Below, in pieces: positions 36,488 to 46,242 of a stretch of DNA of 64,000 nt (its first letter is position 1; each line of letters opens with the position of its first letter). The translations under genes and the position numbers were made by a program. The notes under the pieces are model-generated. The model saw nothing but the letters and a program-made list of their open reading frames with translations. It was not told where the DNA came from and made no database searches. Source of the DNA: Mycolicibacterium doricum (lineage in GTDB: Bacteria; Actinomycetota; Actinomycetes; Mycobacteriales; Mycobacteriaceae). Location: the NCBI RefSeq assembly GCF_010728155.1, contig NZ_AP022605.1, positions 806,001 through 870,000 of the forward strand. The letters are read 5' to 3'.

Positions 36488-37734
36488 GTCGGGGCCTCCT
36501 TGGGTTGCGGTTCGTGGGCGTGCAGCCGTAGCGCGGTGTAGGCGAGCGCGATCAGCGCGGTGGCCACCAGGAGCAGCAACCCGACCGTGTAGTCGTTGTC
36601 GACCTGGTCGTAGGTGCCGCCCATCACCAGCGGCGGGAAGTACCCGCCGAGTCCGCCTGCGGCCGCGACGATGCCGGTGATGGAGCCGACCGACTTCGGC
36701 GGTGAGCGGCGCGCCACCCAGGCGAACACGCCGCCGGTGCCGACGCCGAGGAACACCGCCAACGTGATGAACGTTACGGCCGACCAGAGATCCGGCGGCG
36801 GCTGGAACACCGCGACCAGCGCCAGCGCAGCGGTGCCTGCGAACGAGGTGAGCACGACGTATTTGGGTGGAATGCGGTCTGCGAGCGCACCGCCCACGGG
36901 CCTGGCCAGCACGGCGGCCAGCGCGAAACCGGCGGTGCGCGCGCCTGCGTCGACCGTGGAGAAGTCGTAAATGGTCTTGATGTAGGTGGGCAAGTAGTTG
37001 CTGAAGGCGACGAACCCGCCGAACACCACCGCGTAGAGGAACGACATCTCCCAGGTGACGCGGAGTTTGGCGGCCGCCTTCAACTTCGGCAACACCGCAT
37101 CGGTGTTGGGCGTGAAATCGGGGGAGTCGTGCATCATGAAAAGGCACAGCACCGCGGTCAGCGCCAGGGCGATCGCGATGATCAAGTGGGTGGTGAACAG
37201 GCCGAACCAGTTGACGAATCGCGGGGTGAAGAATGCCGACATCGCGGTTCCCACCATGCCCATGCCGAACACGCCGGTGGCGAAACCGCGGCGCGACGCT
37301 TCGTACCAGTGGTTGGCGAACGGGATGCCGACGGCGAATATGGTGCCCGCGATACCGAGGAAGAAGCCGAACACCAGCAGCAACGGATACGACCCCGCGC
37401 TTCCGGCGACGCCGACGGCCAGCACCGGCATGATCGAGGCGACCGAGACCGCGATGAACATCACCCGGCCGCCGAACCGGTCGGTGAGTGAGCCGACGGC
37501 GATCCGGCCCAGCGATCCCACCAGGATGGGAGTCGCCACCAGCATCGAGGCCTGGGTGCTGCTCAGCGACAGGTCACCGGCGTAGGTGGTCGAGAGCGGG
37601 CCGATCATGTTCCAGGCCCAGAAGTTGATCGCGGAAACCCAGGTGGACAGGACGAGGTTCACGCCTCGGCGTGCGCCTGTGTCCGGCGTGGTGGCCGTGT
37701 TCACACCAGCCAGGGAATCATCTGGCCGTGGCAC
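36484..37734 (-). CDS. narK: Nitrate/nitrite MFS transporter NarK
   Basis: Imports nitrate and/or exports nitrite for the reductase encoded next. The 416-residue protein has twelve predicted helices with the NarK signatures GFFLGIAGTIFAVGIPFANHWY and GVGTGGVFAWVARR. The start is either the GTG at 37734 or the GTG at 37704 (VNTATTPDTGARRG); neither has a clear ribosome binding site. The stop overlaps the narG GTG, so narK heads the operon. Confidence 0.93.
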   Translation of the reverse strand: MPRPDDSLAGVNTATTPDTGARRGVNLVLSTWVSAINFWAWNMIGPLSTTYAGDLSLSSTQASMLVATPILVGSLGRIAVGSLTDRFGGRVMFIAVSVASIMPVLAVGVAGSAGSYPLLLVFGFFLGIAGTIFAVGIPFANHWYEASRRGFATGVFGMGMVGTAMSAFFTPRFVNWFGLFTTHLIIAIALALTAVLCLFMMHDSPDFTPNTDAVLPKLKAAAKLRVTWEMSFLYAVVFGGFVAFSNYLPTYIKTIYDFSTVDAGARTAGFALAAVLARPVGGALADRIPPKYVVLTSFAGTAALALVAVFQPPPDLWSAVTFITLAVFLGVGTGGVFAWVARRSPPKSVGSITGIVAAAGGLGGYFPPLVMGGTYDQVDNDYTVGLLLLVATALIALAYTALRLHAHEPQPKEAPT

Positions 37735-37783
37735 TCACATGGAATTGCGGAAACTTCTGCGTTAAAGGAAGTCGGTTCGCCGG
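37735..37783 (-). promoter_or_regulatory. Presumed nar operon promoter region
   Basis: Only 49 bases separate narK from the 3' end of nei on the same strand. A promoter may lie here or extend into nei. The stretch is slightly AT-richer (AACTTCTGCGTTAAAGGAAG) but I see no clear regulator site. Confidence 0.35.
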
Positions 37784-38557
37784 TCAGCGTTGGCAGTGCG
37801 GGCACCAGTACGACACCCGATCGCCGTTGCCGTCACGGCGGATCGGGGTGCCGCAGCGCCGGCACAGCTTCCCGGCCCGGCCGTACACCCACACGTCCCG
37901 GCCGGGACGGGTGTCCCCGGTGGTAGTGCGGTTCCAGCGAGACCGGTTCAGCCACAGCATGTCCCGGGCGCGCTGCACCATCCTCAGCGGATCCCTGAGC
38001 GATCCCACCGGTGCGGTCGGCAGGTGCCCGGTGACGAAGCACAGTTCGTTGGCGTAGACGTTGCCGACACCGGCCATCAGGCGCTGATCGAGCAGGGCCT
38101 CCGACAGTGGGCGGTCCGGGTCGGCGCTCAGGTTCTGTGCCGCGACGCGGGGCTCCCAGTCGTCACCGAGGAGGTCTGGACCGAGATGGGCGACGGCGTC
38201 CATGTCGTGTTCCCGTTCGAGGATCTCCAGCACACCGAGATCGATGCCCGCGGCCTGCACCGCCTGCTCACCCTCACCGGCCTCGAGGATGATGCGGATG
38301 CGGTAGCCGGCCCGGCTGGGCCGCGACGCCGGGACCACCTTCCAGCTGCCCTCCATCTTCAGGTGCGAATGGATGCTGGCCGGGCCGACCCTGATGAACA
38401 GGTGCTTGCCGCGGCTGACCACTTCGTCGACGACGTGGCCGGTGAGATCGACGGTGGCGTAGCCGGGTATGCGGACATCGCACCGGGTGAGCGTCTTGCC
38501 TTCGAGGCCTTCGCGCAGGGCGGTCGCGGTGCGGTAGACGGTGTCGCCTTCAGGCAT
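37784..38557 (-). CDS. nei2: Endonuclease VIII-family DNA glycosylase Nei2
   Basis: A base-excision repair glycosylase/AP lyase. The 257-residue product starts PEGDTVYR with catalytic Pro2 and Glu3. SRGKHLF carries the conserved Lys, and a C-terminal zinc finger reads CRRCGTPI...CPHCQR. It sits 48 bases downstream of the helicase gene lhr, the conserved arrangement in mycobacteria. Confidence 0.93.
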   Translation of the reverse strand: MPEGDTVYRTATALREGLEGKTLTRCDVRIPGYATVDLTGHVVDEVVSRGKHLFIRVGPASIHSHLKMEGSWKVVPASRPSRAGYRIRIILEAGEGEQAVQAAGIDLGVLEILEREHDMDAVAHLGPDLLGDDWEPRVAAQNLSADPDRPLSEALLDQRLMAGVGNVYANELCFVTGHLPTAPVGSLRDPLRMVQRARDMLWLNRSRWNRTTTGDTRPGRDVWVYGRAGKLCRRCGTPIRRDGNGDRVSYWCPHCQR

Positions 38558-38605
38558 ATGTCATTGAACCAATCACGTCGCGGCACCCGGTCGAGGGACC
38601 AACCG

Positions 38606-41600
38606 TCACCGCAACCGCAGGCCGCGCGGGGTCCGCGTGAAACCGGCGCCGGTCAGCGCGTCGTGCACCGCAGCGCGCACCTTGCCCTGCGCCGGTTCCA
38701 AGACCGTCACCCCGTTGACCTTCTCGACCAGCAGCGACTGCACCCGGCCGCGGCCGACCAGATCGGCCAACGCCGAGGCGGCCGCCATTTGGGCCTCGGC
38801 GTCGTCGGTGAAACTGAGCAGCGACCGGCCGCCCCGTTCCAGGAACCAGGCCAGCTCACCGTCGACCAGCGCCACCAGCGCTCCCGCCTTGCGGCCGGGG
38901 CGGTGAGAACCCTCTGCCTCGCCGTCGGCGGTGCGGGCCGGCCACGGCAGCGCGGCGCCGTAGGGGTTGGCCGGGTCGGCGGCCGCCAGCACCACGGCGT
39001 GGTACTCACGGCGTTCCTGGTCGACCTCGTCGAGATAGGTCCGCAAGCGGTCCACCGTCGAGGCGACGGCGAACTGCGCCCCGCCCAGCGATTCGACGAA
39101 GTAGCCGCGTTGGCACCGGCCCGCGTCCTCGAACGCGGTCAGCACTTTGTACAGCATCGCGAACCCGCCCGATATGCCCGCGGCGACGGCCGCGCCCTTG
39201 GTGAGCACGCCGTAGCGGTTCAGCAGTAGTTCAGCCGAGAAATGTGCGCGCACAGTGGAATCGGTCTCCGCGGCGGGTAGCGCCGACCACCGCCCGGCCA
39301 CCGTCGGATCACTCACGCGCGTCTGGGCGTGCGCGATGCTGTAGCTGCTCAACCGCGGCGGGCGGGCCCGCTGCCGGTGTGCCGGGGCGCCGCGCGTGCC
39401 GGTGGACCGCCGGCTGCCCGAGAGCATCGCGCGGACCGGGGCGAAGGTGTCACCAGTGACCCACCCGGCCCAGAGGAGTTCCCACAGCGCGGTTTTGAAC
39501 GCCTCGGGATCGCCATCGGCGAGCTGACGGAAGAAAAAGGCGCCGCCGGCGGCCAGCGTCTCCATGATCGCGCGGTGCGTGTCGGTGAACTCGAGTTCCA
39601 CCGGGGCGGTCAACGTCAACGGCACCGAGTCGGCATGGTGGAAGGCGATCCAGCCGTCACCGCCACCGATCGAACCCGCACCGGACCACATGATTTCGCC
39701 GCTGGCCAGCAGTTCGTCGAGCATCGCGGGCTGGTAGTCACCGACCCGCTGCGACAGCACCAGCGGCTCGACCGCCGATGCCGGGATCGGCACACCGGCG
39801 AGTTGGTCGATCGTCGAGGCCAGCCCGTCGACCCCCGCGCTATGCGCCGACCCGACGTGCTGCCAGGCCGGCAGGAACCGGGCGTACGCGGTGGTGCTGA
39901 CCGGCTCGACCTGTGCGCGCAGCGCGGCCAGTGACCGGCGGCGCAGGATCTTCAGGACGTCGCCGTCGCACCACTGTTCGTTGCCCGCGGAATCTCCCGT
40001 GGGGACGTCGGTGAACTCACCGCGCAGCAGCCGGCCGTCGACGGCCAGCCGGCCCAGCACGTCGGCGGTGACCCGCAGGCCCAGACCGAACCGTGCGGCC
40101 GCCTCGACGGTGGTGAACGGTCCGTGGGTGCGGGCGTAGCGGCCGATCAGCTCACCGAGCGGATCGACCACCGGATCGAGGAACGACAGCGGGACACCGA
40201 CCGGCACCGCCATCCCGACACCGTCGCGCAGCAGGCCCGCATCCTCGATCGCCACCCACCAGTTCTGTCCGGCGAACGACACCGTGAGCACCCGTTTCGC
40301 CGTCAGCAGCCCCTCGAGCCAGCCGCCGACGTCGTCTGTGGTGGAGCGTTCGGCGATCTCCTCGGCGGTCAGCGGTCCCAACAGGCGCAGCAGATCGGCG
40401 ACCCCCTCGGCGTCCTTCGCGCGGCGGTCCTTGGCGAGGTGCTGCAGTTGGCGGAAGGTGGCGGCGATGACGTCGGCGTCGAGTAACTCGCGCAGTTCTA
40501 CCCGGCCGAGCAGTTCGGCCAGCAGCGTGCTGTCCAACGACAGCGCGGCCGCGCGCCGCTCGGCCAGCGGACTGTCGCCCTCGTACATGAACGCGCCGAC
40601 GTAGCCGAACAACAGTGACGCCGCGAACGGGGACGGCGTTGTGGTCTCCACCTCGACGATGCGCAGCCGGCGCTGGGCGATCCGGTGCATCAGCTCGACT
40701 AGGGCGGGAACGTCGTAGACGTCCTGCAGGCACTCCCGCACGGCCTCGAGCACGATCGGGAAGTCCGGGTACTTGCGGGCCACGTCGAGCAGTTGGGCCG
40801 CCCGCTGGCGCTGATGCCACAGCGGGGACCGCTTACCGGGATGACGCCGCGGCAGCAGCAGCGCACGTGCCGCACATTCGCGGAAGCGGGACGCGAACAA
40901 CGCCGATCCGCCGACCTCTGCGGTGACGATGGGTTCGATCTCCTCGGCGTCGAACACGAACAGGTCCGCGAACGTCGCCGTACCGCCGGATCCGAAGTCG
41001 GTGTCCGGCAGCCGGACGATGATGCCGTCGTCGGATGCGGTCGGCTTCTCGTCGATGCCGTAGCGCTCACGCAGCCGGCGTCCCACCGCGAGCGCCAACG
41101 GGCCATGCACCCGCAGGCCGTAGGGGGAGTGCAGGATGATCCGCCAGTCTCCGAGTTCGTCGCGGAACCGCTCGACGACTAAGGTGGTGTCGGTCGGCAC
41201 GGTGCCGGTGGCCTGCCGCTGATCGTCGAGCAGCCGGTGCAGGTTGTCGGTGGCGTAGTCGTTGAAACCGATTGTGCGGCAACGGTTGGCGAACGCATCG
41301 GCTCCCAGCGCGGCGAGTTCACCGGTGAACGCGCCGACCGCCGCACCGAGTTCGGCGGGCCGCCCCACGCCGTCGCCACGCCAGAACGGCAACCGTGCGG
41401 GCTGACCCGGTGCCGGGATGACCAGCACCCGGTCGTGGGTGATCTCGGTGATCCGCCAGCTCGTCGCACCCAGCGAGATCACATCGCTGGGCCGGGATTC
41501 GTAGACCATTTCCTCGTCAAGTTCGCCGACGCGCGAAGGCTTCTCGGATTCGGTGGCGAGGTACACGGTGAACATCCCGCGGTCGGGGATCGCGCCGCCG

Positions 41601-43177
41601 GAGGTGACGGCGAGGCGTTGGGCCCCCGGCCGCGCGGTCAGCGTCCCGGCGTCGCGGTCGTACACCAGCCGCGGCCGCAGTTCGGCGAACTCGGTCGACG
41701 GGTACTTACCCGACAGCAGGTCGAGGGTTGCCTCGAACGCGCTGCGGGGCAACGTCGCGAACGGCGCGCTACGCCGCACCGCGTCGAACCAGCGGTCGGC
41801 GTCGAGCGGTTCGAGTGCGGCGGCCGCCACCGTGTGCTGGGCCAGCACGTCGAGGGGGTTGGCGGGCACCCGCATGGTCTCGATCTGGCCGGTCAGCATG
41901 CGCTGCACCGTGACAGCGCAGCCGATCAGGTCAGTGCGGTGCTTGGGGAACAACACGCCCTGGGAGATCTCGCCGACCTGATGGCCAGCGCGGCCCACCC
42001 GCTGCAGACCGCTCGCCACCGACGGCGGGGTCTCCACCTGGACGACCAGGTCCACCGCGCCCATGTCGATACCGAGTTCCAGGCTGGACGTGGCGACTAC
42101 GGCCTTGATTCGCCCGCTCTTGAGGTCCTCTTCGACCAGGGCCCGCTGCTCCTTGCTGACCGATCCGTGATGGGCCTTGGCCAGCAGCGGTTCGGCGCCG
42201 AAGCTCTGACCGCTGCCCATCAGCTGGGCCGGCGCACCGCCGCCGACCCCGGCGTTGCGGCCGTCGAGTTCGGTGCCGGTGCGCTCGGCGTGGATCTCGT
42301 TGAGCCTCGACGTCAGCCGCTCGGCGAGCCGCCGCGAATTCGCGAATACGATCGAGGAGCGGTGCGCTTCGACGAGGTCGACGATCTGCTCCTCGACATC
42401 GGGCCAGATGGTGTTGTTCTCGAGGTCCGCCATGTCGGGCACCGGCACCTGCACCGACAGGTCGAACGTCTTGGCCGCCGGCGGCGCGACGATGGTCGTC
42501 GGGGCGTGGCCAGACAGGAAGCGGGCGACCTCCTCGGGCGGCCGGACTGTCGCCGACAGTCCGATGCGCTGCGCCGGCCGCTCCAACAACTGGTCGAGCC
42601 GTTCCAGCGACAGCGCCAGATGCGCGCCGCGTTTGGTGGCCGCCAGCGCGTGCACCTCGTCGATGATGACCGTCTGCACCTCGGCGAGGGTGTCGCGGGC
42701 CGCCGAGGTCAGCATCAGGAACAGCGACTCGGGGGTGGTGATCAGAACGTCCGGCGGGCGGGTGACGAGTTCCCGCCGCTGCGCGGGGGTGGTGTCCCCG
42801 GAGCGCACTCCGACGCTGATGGCGGGCGGCGTGTGGCCGTGGCGTTCGGCGATGCGGGCGATACCGACCAGCGGGGTGCGCAGGTTGCGCTCGACGTCGG
42901 CCGCGAGTGCCTTGAGCGGCGACACGTACAGCACCCGGGTGCCTGCGCCGGCCGGCCTTGGCTCCGACGACGCGAGCCGGTCGATCGCCCACAGGAACGC
43001 CGCGAGCGTCTTACCCGAGCCGGTGGGTGCGATGACCAGCGTGTTGTCCCCGTCGGCGATCGCCGACCAGGCCTGCGCCTGCGCGGGCGTCGGCTCGACG
43101 AAGGTACCCGCGAACCATTCCCGGGTCAGCGGGCTGAACCGGGAGAGGCCATCGCGGGCCGCCAGGGGTTGCGTCAC
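38606..43177 (-). CDS. lhr: ATP-dependent helicase Lhr
   Basis: A large superfamily 2 DNA-repair helicase that unwinds RNA-DNA and DNA-DNA hybrids 3' to 5'. The 1523-residue product has motif I APTGSGKT, motif II IIDEVHAL, motif III SATVRPP, motif VI QRVGRAGHQ, a winged-helix domain and the long Lhr C-terminal domain. The GTG at 43177 (VTQPLAARDG) aligns with the family start; the purine-rich stretch GGAGG is unusually close to it. Upstream in-frame codons look non-coding. Confidence 0.95.
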   Translation of the reverse strand: MTQPLAARDGLSRFSPLTREWFAGTFVEPTPAQAQAWSAIADGDNTLVIAPTGSGKTLAAFLWAIDRLASSEPRPAGAGTRVLYVSPLKALAADVERNLRTPLVGIARIAERHGHTPPAISVGVRSGDTTPAQRRELVTRPPDVLITTPESLFLMLTSAARDTLAEVQTVIIDEVHALAATKRGAHLALSLERLDQLLERPAQRIGLSATVRPPEEVARFLSGHAPTTIVAPPAAKTFDLSVQVPVPDMADLENNTIWPDVEEQIVDLVEAHRSSIVFANSRRLAERLTSRLNEIHAERTGTELDGRNAGVGGGAPAQLMGSGQSFGAEPLLAKAHHGSVSKEQRALVEEDLKSGRIKAVVATSSLELGIDMGAVDLVVQVETPPSVASGLQRVGRAGHQVGEISQGVLFPKHRTDLIGCAVTVQRMLTGQIETMRVPANPLDVLAQHTVAAAALEPLDADRWFDAVRRSAPFATLPRSAFEATLDLLSGKYPSTEFAELRPRLVYDRDAGTLTARPGAQRLAVTSGGAIPDRGMFTVYLATESEKPSRVGELDEEMVYESRPSDVISLGATSWRITEITHDRVLVIPAPGQPARLPFWRGDGVGRPAELGAAVGAFTGELAALGADAFANRCRTIGFNDYATDNLHRLLDDQRQATGTVPTDTTLVVERFRDELGDWRIILHSPYGLRVHGPLALAVGRRLRERYGIDEKPTASDDGIIVRLPDTDFGSGGTATFADLFVFDAEEIEPIVTAEVGGSALFASRFRECAARALLLPRRHPGKRSPLWHQRQRAAQLLDVARKYPDFPIVLEAVRECLQDVYDVPALVELMHRIAQRRLRIVEVETTTPSPFAASLLFGYVGAFMYEGDSPLAERRAAALSLDSTLLAELLGRVELRELLDADVIAATFRQLQHLAKDRRAKDAEGVADLLRLLGPLTAEEIAERSTTDDVGGWLEGLLTAKRVLTVSFAGQNWWVAIEDAGLLRDGVGMAVPVGVPLSFLDPVVDPLGELIGRYARTHGPFTTVEAAARFGLGLRVTADVLGRLAVDGRLLRGEFTDVPTGDSAGNEQWCDGDVLKILRRRSLAALRAQVEPVSTTAYARFLPAWQHVGSAHSAGVDGLASTIDQLAGVPIPASAVEPLVLSQRVGDYQPAMLDELLASGEIMWSGAGSIGGGDGWIAFHHADSVPLTLTAPVELEFTDTHRAIMETLAAGGAFFFRQLADGDPEAFKTALWELLWAGWVTGDTFAPVRAMLSGSRRSTGTRGAPAHRQRARPPRLSSYSIAHAQTRVSDPTVAGRWSALPAAETDSTVRAHFSAELLLNRYGVLTKGAAVAAGISGGFAMLYKVLTAFEDAGRCQRGYFVESLGGAQFAVASTVDRLRTYLDEVDQERREYHAVVLAAADPANPYGAALPWPARTADGEAEGSHRPGRKAGALVALVDGELAWFLERGGRSLLSFTDDAEAQMAAASALADLVGRGRVQSLLVEKVNGVTVLEPAQGKVRAAVHDALTGAGFTRTPRGLRLR

Positions 43178-43221
43178 CCCTCCATGGTGACAACTGCCAC
43201 CGACAAATCGCGGTGGCGCGG

Positions 43222-44031
43222 TTACGCCGACGGTGAGGCTTGGGCGCGCAGCGACCGCTGGTAGCGCTGCATACCGGCGATCCACCGGTCGTAATCGGCG
43301 ACCTTGCCGGCCAGCATGTCGCCCACCTCGGGGTGGGGCAGCACCAGGAACCGGCCGTCGCGCACCGCGGCGACGGTCTGTTCGGCCACCTCAGTCGGGC
43401 TCAGCACGGTGCCCGCGCTGACCACGGCGTCCGCGCCCAACCGCACCGCGGCATCGGTCGAATCGCGGATCGCGTTCAGCAGCGCGGTGTCGACGCCCAT
43501 CGGACAGACACAGGTCACGCCGATGCCGTCGTCGCCGTAGGTGACGGCCAGCCATTCGGCGAACCCCACCGCGGCGTGCTTGCTCACCGCGTAGCCCGCC
43601 GCACCGATCTGGGTGAGCAGCCCCGCGGCCGAGGCGACCGCGACGAAATGGCCGCGGCCGCGGGCCTGCCACTGCGGCACCAGCAGCGTGGCGGCGCGGA
43701 CGTGTGCGCGCAGGTTGATCTCGAGGACGCGGTCCCAGTCCGCTTCGCCGCCCAGACCCGGTGCGCCCATGACGCCGGCGTTGGCGACGAAGACGTCCAC
43801 CGGTCGCCCGGCGATCATGGCCGCGAGGTCGTCGGCCGAACTGGCGTCCGCCTGCCGAGCGGTGACGTCCGCCCCGGAAAGGGTGAGACGCTCCGCGGTC
43901 TCCGTCAGCGCCGGCTCGTCGACGTCGCCGAGCACCAGGCGGGCGCCTGCGGCGGCGAACGACTCCGCGAGTGCGCGCCCGATCCCGGAACCGGCGCCGG
44001 TGATCGCCACGACGGTGCTGTCGACGTCCAT
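43222..44031 (-). CDS. Short-chain dehydrogenase/reductase
   Basis: The 269-residue classical SDR from the ATG at 44031 has TGAGSGIGRALA (NAD(P) binding), NAGVMG, a catalytic Ser in VASAAG, and YAVSK with catalytic Tyr and Lys. The substrate is not evident. It lies 44 bases upstream of lhr on the same strand. Confidence 0.88.
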   Translation of the reverse strand: MDVDSTVVAITGAGSGIGRALAESFAAAGARLVLGDVDEPALTETAERLTLSGADVTARQADASSADDLAAMIAGRPVDVFVANAGVMGAPGLGGEADWDRVLEINLRAHVRAATLLVPQWQARGRGHFVAVASAAGLLTQIGAAGYAVSKHAAVGFAEWLAVTYGDDGIGVTCVCPMGVDTALLNAIRDSTDAAVRLGADAVVSAGTVLSPTEVAEQTVAAVRDGRFLVLPHPEVGDMLAGKVADYDRWIAGMQRYQRSLRAQASPSA

Positions 44032-44059
44032 GGCCCGATCCTGCCGAACGTGCGTGGCG

Positions 44060-44530
44060 CGGCCGTGCGCCGGGGTGCTCCGGCGCCCTTTCGAGGAAGG
44101 GCTTCCGCGCACGCCGCGGACTCGCCGCCCTGCGCGACGTCGACGCCGTCGTGCGCCGCGCGCCACTGATGCTGGTGGGCGGCGAACCGTTCGAGTACCC
44201 GCACCCGGGTTGGGATGCGGTGGTCCCGGTCACCACATCGTCGGTGAAGCAGGCCGATTCCGGGCTCGTCGCCACCGCGCTGACCGCGTTCGCCCGGTCC
44301 GACACCCAGGTCATCGCGACCTATCCCGCCGGTGTACCCGCCGGAATCGCGGTCCGGCCAACGCCACGGTGACCGGCTTTCTGCCGCACGGGACGGTGCT
44401 TGACCGGTCCTCTGTGCAATCACCCACGGCGGTATGGGCGCCACCCCCAGAAGGCGCTGGCTCGCGGAGTGCCCGTGTCTGCGGGGTTCGCCGCCGGCGG
44501 CGGGATGTCGCGCGGAGCGGATCTGGCCGA
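44060..44530 (+). pseudogene. Decayed glycosyltransferase (UGT/MGT-like)
   Basis: Pieces of a GT-B fold glycosyltransferase appear in different frames on the plus strand: APLMLVGGEPFEYPHPGWD and VKQADSGLVATALTAF around 44160-44300, NATVTGFLPHGTVLDRS around 44360-44412, and QKALARGVPVSAG around 44450-44485 (the nucleotide-sugar-binding C-terminal motif). No continuous frame exists and both ends are lost. Confidence 0.65.
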
Positions 44531-44553
44531 ACGCCATCTGATCCGCCGGTCGT

Positions 44554-46125
44554 CTACCCGAAGTGCACGCCTTGAGCCAGGGGTAACTCCGCGGAGTAGT
44601 TGACCGTATTGGTGGCTCTGCGCATGTAGGCCTTCCATGCATCCGAACCGGACTCGCGGCCGCCTCCGGTCTGCTTCTCGCCGCCGAACGCGCCGCCGAT
44701 CTCGGCTCCCGAGGTGCCGATGTTGACGTTGGCGATCCCGCAGTCCGAGCCGTCGGCGGCCATGAACTGCTCGGCCTCACGCACGTCCAGGGTGAAGATC
44801 GCCGACGAAAGTCCCTGCGGCACCGCATTGTTCAAGGCGATGGCTTGTTCCAGGTCGTCGTAGGTCAGCACGTAGAGGATGGGGGCGAACGTCTCGGTGT
44901 GCACCACCGCCGTCTGGGCGGGCATTCGCACGACCGCCGGTGTGACGTAGAAGGACGTCTCAGCGCTGTCGCCCTGGAAGTGGCGGCGCTCACCGCCGAT
45001 CACCTCACCGCCGTCGGCGCGCGCCATCTCCAGTGCGGCCACCATGTCACGGTATGCGGTCTCGTGGATCAGCGGCCCGAGCAGCGTCCCCCCGCAAGCC
45101 GGATCACCCACCGGCAGTTGTCGATAGGCCGCCGCTACCCGTTCGACGACATCGTCGGCCACCGACCGATGCACGATCAGCCTGCGCAAAGTGGTGCAGC
45201 GCTGACCTGCGGTGCCCGCGGCCGAGAAGACGATCGCCCGCACCGCCAGGTCGAGATCCGCCGACGGCGTCACGATCGCGGCGTTGTTGCCGCCGAGTTC
45301 CAGCAACGCCTTACCGAACCGCTGCGCCACCCGCGGGCCGACCTGCTGGCCCATCCGTACCGAACCGGTCGCCGACAGCAACGCGACCCTGGCATCGTCG
45401 ACCAGCGTCTCGCCGATGGCGCGTCCACCCAGCGCCAGCCTGCCGACGGCGGCCGGCGCGCCGACGTCGGCGGCGGCCCGCAGCAGCAGGGCCTGACAGG
45501 CGATCGCCGTAAGGGGGGTGAGTTCGGACGGCTTCCACACGACCGTATCTCCGCACACCAGGGCGACGGCGGTGTTCCACGACCACACGGCCACCGGGAA
45601 GTTGAACGCCGTGATCACCCCCACGACGCCCAGCGGATGCCAGGTCTCCATCAACCGGTGTCCGGGCCGCTCCGAGGCGATCGTCCGGCCGTACAGCTGG
45701 CGCGACAGGCCGACGGCGAACTGGCAGATGTCGATCATCTCCTGCACTTCACCGAGCGCCTCGGAGGTGATCTTGCCTGCCTCCACGGTGACCAGGGTCG
45801 CCAGCGCCGCCTTGTGTTCGACGAGCAGTTCGCCCAACCGGGCGACCAGCGCGCCGCGTACCGGCGCGGGGGTGGTCCGCCACCGCGTGAACGCGTCGGC
45901 CGCCGCCGCGATCGCAGCCTCGGTCTGCGCGGGCGAACTCTCCTCGACGGTGAACAGGACCTCGCCCGTGATCGGGGTACTGGCGGGCAGGCCGTCGTCA
46001 CCGGGCGCGCCGAGACGGGACGTCGCACCGATCGCCTCGAAGGCGGCCCTCACTCGATCCCTCAACTCGTCGGCGGTGGGCAGCACCTGGGTCGCACGGG
46101 AAGCCGCGGGGGAAGTGGTGGCCAT
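44554..46125 (-). CDS. pcd: Aldehyde dehydrogenase, aminoadipate-semialdehyde type (Pcd-like)
   Basis: Probably oxidises 2-aminoadipate 6-semialdehyde, the product of lysine epsilon-aminotransferase (lat, 47465-48787), to 2-aminoadipate. The 523-residue protein has ELGGNNAAIV with the catalytic Glu and GTAGQRCTTLRRL with the catalytic Cys, in the form typical of the ALDH7/antiquitin group. The ATG at 46125 was chosen. The intergenic region to lrpA holds a threefold 17-bp repeat. Confidence 0.87.
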   Translation of the reverse strand: MATTSPAASRATQVLPTADELRDRVRAAFEAIGATSRLGAPGDDGLPASTPITGEVLFTVEESSPAQTEAAIAAAADAFTRWRTTPAPVRGALVARLGELLVEHKAALATLVTVEAGKITSEALGEVQEMIDICQFAVGLSRQLYGRTIASERPGHRLMETWHPLGVVGVITAFNFPVAVWSWNTAVALVCGDTVVWKPSELTPLTAIACQALLLRAAADVGAPAAVGRLALGGRAIGETLVDDARVALLSATGSVRMGQQVGPRVAQRFGKALLELGGNNAAIVTPSADLDLAVRAIVFSAAGTAGQRCTTLRRLIVHRSVADDVVERVAAAYRQLPVGDPACGGTLLGPLIHETAYRDMVAALEMARADGGEVIGGERRHFQGDSAETSFYVTPAVVRMPAQTAVVHTETFAPILYVLTYDDLEQAIALNNAVPQGLSSAIFTLDVREAEQFMAADGSDCGIANVNIGTSGAEIGGAFGGEKQTGGGRESGSDAWKAYMRRATNTVNYSAELPLAQGVHFG

Positions 46126-46136
46126 CACTGGTCCTT

Positions 46137-46187
46137 GTCGTGAGTGGTGAGTGGTCGTGAGTGGTGAGTGGTCGTGAGTGGTGAGTG
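46137..46187 (+). repeat. Three perfect 17-bp tandem repeats upstream of pcd and lrpA
   Basis: GTCGTGAGTGGTGAGTG occurs three times back to back (46137-46153, 46154-46170, 46171-46187), 12 bases from the pcd start and 56 bases from the lrpA start. A partial fourth copy begins at 46188. The location in a divergent promoter suggests a regulatory or slippage-variable element. Confidence 0.92.
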
Positions 46188-46242
46188 GTCGGTGGAGGGT
46201 CGTGGGCATTTCCTGTGTCGTGCGCTCGGCTACAGTGCCGCC

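Noticed and set aside
34448..36541. 697-residue open frame on the plus strand opposite narG
   Set aside because: Antisense shadow of a well-supported gene; His/Arg/Gly-rich low-complexity translation with no recognisable motif.
36488..37147. N-terminal extension of the narG frame
   Set aside because: It overlaps narK out of frame and is Arg/Gly/His-rich; the GTG at 36487 with AAGGAGG fits the NarG family start.
41237..43264. 675-residue open frame opposite lhr
   Set aside because: Same reason: a GC-rich antisense frame over motif-containing helicase sequence.
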